A stretch of DNA of 10,708 nucleotides, taken from positions 1 to 10,708 of the forward strand of contig CALUJT010000055.1 in the NCBI GenBank assembly GCA_944321005.1. The letters are read 5' to 3'. This DNA is from an uncultured Atopobiaceae bacterium. GTDB lineage: Bacteria > Actinomycetota > Coriobacteriia > Coriobacteriales > Atopobiaceae. Positions 7,922 to 10,708 of the stretch are shown here, piece by piece. The notes below the pieces were generated by a model. The model searched no databases, was not told where the DNA came from, and was given only the letters and a program-made list of their open reading frames with translations. Each line of letters starts with the position of its first letter. Position 1 is the first letter of the stretch. Both the position numbers and the translations under genes were made by a program.

Positions 7922-8527
7922 ATGCCGCGTCTCTACATCTTGCGGCACGGTCAGACCGAGTTCAACCTCCAGCACCGCGTGCAGGGCCACTGCGACTCCC
8001 CGCTCACCGAGCTCGGCGTCGAGCAGGCGCACGCGGCCGGCGCGTGGCTCGCCGACCAGGGGGTGCGCTTTGAGAGGATCTTCTCGTCTCCGCTCGGGCG
8101 TGCGCTCGCCACAGCGGAGATTGTGCGCGAGGAGCTGGCGGCGGCCGGGCTGCCCGCGCCGGAAGTGGAGCCTGTCGACGGCTTGATCGAGCGGAGCTAC
8201 GGCCCCTTTGAGAGCGGCCCTGCCGCCGACGTCCCCGCCGAGCTCTGGGATCCCGGCGAGGCGCTCGTGCCGTACGGTGGGGAGGGGAGCGCCGCGCTGA
8301 GGGCGCGCATCGTCGAGACGCTCGCTGAGCTCATGTGTTCCTCGGGGGCCGAGAACGTGCTCGCGGTGAGCCATGGCTCCGCGACGCTCCAGTTCAAGCT
8401 CGCGTGGGAGCGTCTCGCGCTCTGTCCGCAGGACGTTCGCCTCGGAAACTGCTGCGTGCTCGTCTACGTGTTCGATCGTTCTTCTCGCCAGTTTGTCTGC
8501 GAGAGGATCGTGAACCAGAACCTCTAG
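7922..8527 (+). CDS. Histidine phosphatase superfamily (phosphoglycerate mutase-like) protein
   Basis: 201 residues. Catalytic pattern of the superfamily: RHGQTEFN with nucleophile His9 and Arg8, SSPLGRALATAEI with Arg60, LIERSYG with acid Glu90, and AVSHGSATL with His151. Such enzymes hydrolyse small phosphate esters via a phosphohistidine. Members include cofactor-dependent phosphoglycerate mutases, alpha-ribazole phosphatases (CobC) and metal-independent phosphoserine phosphatases, and sequence alone does not choose among them here. At 201 residues it is nearer CobC/phosphatase members than the ~250-residue dPGM. ATG at 7922 lies 1 nt after the thrH stop, and GGAGG (7908-7912) is inside thrH. 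The coupling to thrH suggests a shared pathway (inference). It is followed by the rplC upstream region without an obvious terminator. Confidence 0.88.
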   Translation: MPRLYILRHGQTEFNLQHRVQGHCDSPLTELGVEQAHAAGAWLADQGVRFERIFSSPLGRALATAEIVREELAAAGLPAPEVEPVDGLIERSYGPFESGPAADVPAELWDPGEALVPYGGEGSAALRARIVETLAELMCSSGAENVLAVSHGSATLQFKLAWERLALCPQDVRLGNCCVLVYVFDRSSRQFVCERIVNQNL

Positions 8528-8601
8528 TTGCACAAAACGGGACGTGCCTGAAACGTGCAGGGAGGCGCGGACCAAGAGGCGAGAAGAACTGCGCGCCGGA
8601 C

Positions 8602-8623
8602 ATGGATACGCCCGGGGGCGTGG
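8602..8623 (+). promoter_or_regulatory. Conserved 22-bp element, copy 2 (rplC)
   Basis: ATGGATACGC-N7-CGTGG with N7 = CCGGGGG. This copy contains a perfect inverted repeat, ACGCCC-GG-GGGCGT (8608-8621). It lies 223 bp upstream of rplC (start to start) and 45 bp upstream of the candidate -35 box, within the 297-bp gap 8528-8824. It shares 18 of 22 positions with copies 1 and 3. Confidence 0.7.
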
Positions 8624-8649
8624 AAAGTCGAGCCGCAGCTCAGAGTACA

Positions 8650-8697
8650 CAAAACTTTTGCGTAGACATTGTGAATTCGCCTGTGGGCGTGTAGACT
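8650..8697 (+). promoter_or_regulatory. Candidate promoter of the rplC operon with AT-rich upstream block
   Basis: TTGTGA (8669-8674), 17-bp spacer, TAGACT (8692-8697), each 4 of 6 to consensus. An A/T-rich palindrome, CAAAACTTTTG (8650-8660), lies just upstream and could act like an UP element. A start near 8704 would give a leader of about 120 nt before rplC. This is the only AT-rich patch in the gap. Confidence 0.5.
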
Positions 8698-8757
8698 AGA
8701 CAGGCTGCGCTAATGGGGAGAGCTATGTCTTGACCCAAGGAGCAGCAGATACAGGAC

Positions 8758-8806
8758 GTGGTCCGCTGGGGAGGGGCAAAGGGTGCCCCAAAGGTCCCAT
8801 GACCAC
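8758..8806 (+). promoter_or_regulatory. Nested leader hairpin ahead of rplC (candidate autoregulatory RNA)
   Basis: Three stems nest in one another. The outer is GTGGTC (8758-8763) with GACCAC (8801-8806). The middle is TGGGGA (8767-8772) with TCCCA (8795-8799), with one bulged G. The inner is GGGGCA (8773-8778) with TGCCCC (8784-8789) around a 5-nt loop. The structure ends 8 nt before the AGGA of the rplC Shine-Dalgarno. In E. coli L4 binds a hairpin in the S10 leader to repress the operon; a similar role here is inference. Confidence 0.55.
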
Positions 8807-8824
8807 CGAGGGTTAGGAAAGAGC

Positions 8825-9445
8825 ATGGTCAGCACGATCCTTGGCCGCAAGCTTGGGATGACGCAGATCTGGGACGAGAACGACAACGTCGTGCCCGTCA
8901 CCGTCATCCAGGCTGGCCCCTGCACCGTCTCGCAGGTAAAGACGAAGGCGACCGACGGCTATGACGCCGTTCAGATCGGCTTCGGAGACATCTCCGCCAA
9001 GCACGTCAACAAGCCCATGGCCGGGCACTTTGCCAAGGCCGGCGTCGAGCCCATGCGCTACCTGCGCGAGGTTCGCGTTGAGAACGGCGAGGAGCACCAC
9101 ACCGGCGACGTCGTGACCGTCGCCGACTTCGCCGAGGTCAAGGCCGTCGACGTCATCGGCACCTCCAAGGGCAAGGGCTTCCAGGGCACCGTCAAGCGCT
9201 GGAACTTCTCCCGTGGCCCCATGACCCACGGCTCCCGCAACCAGCGCCGTCCGGGCTCCATCGGCCAGTGCGCCTACCCCGCCCGCGTCCGCAAGGGCCT
9301 GCACATGTACGGCCACATGGGCGACGAGCGCGTCACGGTGAAGAACCTCAAGCTCGTTCGCGTTGACGCCGAGCAGAACCTCATGCTCATCAAGGGCGCT
9401 GTCCCCGGCGGCAAGAACGCTCTCGTCCAGGTCCGCATGGCCTAA
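8825..9445 (+). CDS. rplC: 50S ribosomal protein L3
   Basis: 206 residues, normal for L3. It begins MVSTILGRKLGMTQIWDEND, has the GKGFQGTVKRWNFSRGP segment, the extended-loop HGSRNQRRPGSIGQ that reaches towards the peptidyl transferase centre, and GDERVTVKNLKLVRVD near the end. L3 is an early assembly protein of the 50S subunit. ATG at 8825 with AGGAAAG (8815-8821) was chosen over an in-frame GTG at 8783: the extra 14 residues are not L3-like and fall inside the leader hairpin. It is the first gene of the second ribosomal cluster, with a 37-nt gap to rplD. Confidence 0.99.
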   Translation: MVSTILGRKLGMTQIWDENDNVVPVTVIQAGPCTVSQVKTKATDGYDAVQIGFGDISAKHVNKPMAGHFAKAGVEPMRYLREVRVENGEEHHTGDVVTVADFAEVKAVDVIGTSKGKGFQGTVKRWNFSRGPMTHGSRNQRRPGSIGQCAYPARVRKGLHMYGHMGDERVTVKNLKLVRVDAEQNLMLIKGAVPGGKNALVQVRMA

Positions 9446-9482
9446 GTGCCAGGAAATCTCTTAGGCTAACAAGGAGGACAGA

Positions 9483-10109
9483 ATGTCCAAGTACGCTATC
9501 AAGAACGCTGAGGGGGCCCAGGTCGCCGAGACCGAGCTCGCTGACGGCGTCTTCGGCATCGAGCCGAACATCCCCTGCATCCACCAGGTCGTGACCTGCC
9601 AGGACGCCTGCCTGCGCCAGGGCACCCACTCCGTCAAGAACCGCCACGAGGTCTCCGGCGGCGGCGTCAAGCCCTATCGCCAGAAGGGCACCGGCCGCGC
9701 TCGTCAGGGCTCCATCCGCGCTGGTCAGTGGACCGGCGGCGGCGTGATCTTCGGGCCCACCCCGCGCAGCCACGCCAAGCGCATCAACAACAAGATGGTC
9801 AAGCTCGCCATGAGGTCCGTCCTCTCCGGCAAGGTCGCCGACCAGGAGCTCGTGCTCGTCGACGCCCTCTCCTTCGAGACGCCCTCCACCAAGCAGGCCA
9901 AGGCCCTTCTCGTTGCCCTCGGCATCGCCGAGAAGCGCGTGACCATCGTGGTTCCCGACGACGACGTCAACACCTACCTCTCCTTCCGCAACCTGGAGAA
10001 GGTCAACGTGATCGGCGCCTCTGAGGCCACCACCCGCTCCCTCATCGACAACGGCGCCCTCGTCATGAGCGCCGACGTCGCGAAGCAGTTCGAGGAGGTG
10101 CTCGCATAA
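9483..10109 (+). CDS. rplD: 50S ribosomal protein L4
   Basis: 208 residues, typical L4. The conserved extended loop is seen as GGGVKPYRQKGTGRARQG followed by GGGVIFGPTPRSH, then NNKMVKLAMRSVLSGK. The globular part ends with the family-like NLEKVNVIGASE and a C-terminal helix. L4 lines the exit tunnel with its loop and helps 23S rRNA fold; in E. coli it also represses the S10 operon. ATG at 9483 follows AAGGAGG (9471-9477). The stop TAA shares one base with the rplW ATG (TAATG), indicating translational coupling. Confidence 0.99.
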   Translation: MSKYAIKNAEGAQVAETELADGVFGIEPNIPCIHQVVTCQDACLRQGTHSVKNRHEVSGGGVKPYRQKGTGRARQGSIRAGQWTGGGVIFGPTPRSHAKRINNKMVKLAMRSVLSGKVADQELVLVDALSFETPSTKQAKALLVALGIAEKRVTIVVPDDDVNTYLSFRNLEKVNVIGASEATTRSLIDNGALVMSADVAKQFEEVLA

Positions 10110-10408
10110 TGAACTCCGTCTACAACGTGATCGTTCGCCCGATCGTCTCCGAGCGTTCCTTCGACCTCATGGAGCAGGGCAAGTACACCTTCGAGGTGGC
10201 CAAGAACGCCCCCAAGGAGGAGATCGCCGACGCCGTGGAGAAGCTCTTCAACGTGCACGTGGTCAAGGTCAACACCATGAACGTGTCCGGCAAGAAGAAG
10301 CGCGTCCGCTACCAGACGCCCGGCACCACCCGCTCCTGGAAGAAGGCCGTCGTGACCCTCGCCGCCGGCGAGACGATCGAGATCTTCGGCAGCCAGGCCG
10401 CCGAGTAG
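10109..10408 (+). CDS. rplW: 50S ribosomal protein L23
   Basis: 99 residues, typical L23. It shows the VIVRPIVSERSFDLME start, KYTFEVAKNAPKEEIADAVEKLF, VNTMNVSGKKKR and the basic C-terminal TTRSWKKAVVTLAAGETIE. L23 sits by the tunnel exit and is the docking site for trigger factor and SRP. ATG at 10109 overlaps the rplD stop by one base, with AGGAGG (10093-10098) inside rplD. Unlike the usual tight rplW-rplB spacing, 137 nt of non-coding sequence follows. Confidence 0.99.
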   Translation: MNSVYNVIVRPIVSERSFDLMEQGKYTFEVAKNAPKEEIADAVEKLFNVHVVKVNTMNVSGKKKRVRYQTPGTTRSWKKAVVTLAAGETIEIFGSQAAE

Positions 10409-10420
10409 CAAGGCACCCCG

Positions 10421-10445
10421 CCCGCGCCTCCCTCCGGAGGCCGGG
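10421..10445 (+). promoter_or_regulatory. Hairpin after rplW, possible attenuator
   Basis: Stem CCCG-CG-CCTCC (10421-10431) with GGAGG-C-CGGG (10436-10445), 4-nt loop and a small internal loop. It starts 12 nt after the rplW stop and is followed by only a short CTCTT, so full termination is doubtful. A second hairpin, CCCGC (10498-10502) with GCGGG (10513-10517), lies nearer rplB. Together with copy 3 of the 22-bp element they fill the 10409-10545 gap. Confidence 0.45.
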
Positions 10446-10462
10446 CTCTTATGCCGCGCACG

Positions 10463-10484
10463 ATGGATACGCGCGGTACCGTGG
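10463..10484 (+). promoter_or_regulatory. Conserved 22-bp element, copy 3 (rplB)
   Basis: ATGGATACGC-N7-CGTGG with N7 = GCGGTAC, 83 bp upstream of the rplB ATG (start to start). No -35/-10 pair is evident between it and rplB. Upstream CCGCGC (10454-10459) can pair with GCGCGG (10471-10476), placing ATGGATAC in the loop. Confidence 0.7.
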
Positions 10485-10545
10485 TAATCCGGTGTCGCCC
10501 GCCAATCCCTGAGCGGGTCGGCCAACGGAAGAAGAAGGGAAAGAA

Positions 10546-10708
10546 ATGGCAGTCAAGCACCTCAAGCCCACGAGCGCCGGCCGGCGTTTCCAGACGGTCT
10601 CGGACTTCGCCGAGATCACCTGCACCACGCCCGAGAAGTCGCTCCTCGAGCCCCTGCCCAAGAAGGCCGGCCGCAACAACAACGGCCGCATCACCACCCG
10701 TCACCAGG
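10546..10708 (+). CDS. rplB: 50S ribosomal protein L2, 3' end outside window
   Basis: Only the first 54 codons are present. They begin [20 protein letters not shown] and include the family segments [19 protein letters not shown], which match the L2 N-terminus. L2 is a primary 23S rRNA-binding protein needed for subunit joining and peptidyl transferase activity. ATG at 10546 has a purine-rich AAGAAGGGAAAG upstream, a weaker Shine-Dalgarno than its neighbours have. Order rplC-rplD-rplW-rplB is the standard S10 cluster order. Confidence 0.97.
   Translation, partial: MAVKHLKPTSAGRRFQTVSDFAEITCTTPEKSLLEPLPKKAGRNNNGRITTRHQ

Noticed and set aside
8713..8733. Seven-codon upstream ORF in the rplC leader
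   Set aside because: It is very short, lacks a Shine-Dalgarno and shows no amino-acid pattern suggesting attenuation.
8730..8735. TTGACC as a -35 box nearer to rplC
   Set aside because: No -10-like sequence follows at 16-19 bp.
8748..8761. GATAC-AGGA-CGTGG as a fourth copy of the 22-bp element
   Set aside because: The spacing between halves is 5 bp too short and the flanking ATG and CGC are missing. It overlaps the leader hairpin.
8783..8824. Upstream GTG start for rplC adding 14 residues
   Set aside because: The extra residues are not part of L3 and overlap the leader hairpin. The ATG at 8825 has a Shine-Dalgarno and gives the conserved MVSTILGRKLG start.
1..10708. Mobile element, CRISPR or defence system
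   Set aside because: No transposase, integrase, direct-repeat array, attachment site or defence-gene motif is visible. All genes but the lipoprotein are recognised housekeeping families.

Overview
The window is high-GC bacterial DNA with tightly packed genes, all read on the + strand. Gene content and protein sequences point to an actinobacterium. A fused AccD-AccA carboxyltransferase, actinobacterial-type ribosomal proteins and a Coriobacteriia-like secreted lipoprotein suggest class Coriobacteriia (an Olsenella/Atopobium/Collinsella-type organism). That placement is inference from the sequence; no database was searched.

Layout. (1) Positions 2-1842: the 3' end of a fused acetyl-CoA carboxylase carboxyltransferase gene (accDA) overlaps a DegV/FakB-type fatty-acid-binding protein gene, and a long perfect hairpin follows. 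Both fit a fatty-acid synthesis/lipid unit. (2) Positions 1950-5512: a str-type ribosomal operon, rpsL-rpsG-fusA-rpsJ, with a good sigma70-like promoter and a strong intrinsic terminator after rpsJ. No tuf gene lies between fusA and rpsJ. (3) Positions 5648-8527: three non-ribosomal genes, namely a large lipoprotein with a propeller-like region, a ThrH-type HAD phosphatase and a histidine-phosphatase-superfamily enzyme. The last two are only 1 nt apart. (4) Positions 8528-10708: the rest of the S10 operon begins again with its own promoter candidate and structured leader, rplC-rplD-rplW-(137-nt gap)-rplB, the last cut by the window end. The usual rpsJ-rplC junction is therefore broken by about 3.4 kb.

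The most interesting signal is not a gene. A 22-bp element, ATGGATACGC-N7-CGTGG with 18 of 22 positions invariant, occurs three times: upstream of rpsL, upstream of rplC, and in the long rplW-rplB gap. In each case it precedes a block of ribosomal protein genes, and I found no copy elsewhere in the window. It is a good candidate for a shared regulatory site coordinating the fragmented ribosomal operons. At rpsL it sits 4 bp upstream of the -35 box. Other points are a predicted Lys-to-Arg change at S12 position 88 (a streptomycin-resistance position), a nested leader hairpin just ahead of the rplC Shine-Dalgarno, and the missing AccA N-terminal helical region in the accDA fusion.

No tRNA, rRNA, CRISPR, insertion sequence or phage feature was seen. 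No gene-free stretch exceeds 300 bases; the longest are 1843-2095 and 8528-8824, both described below.
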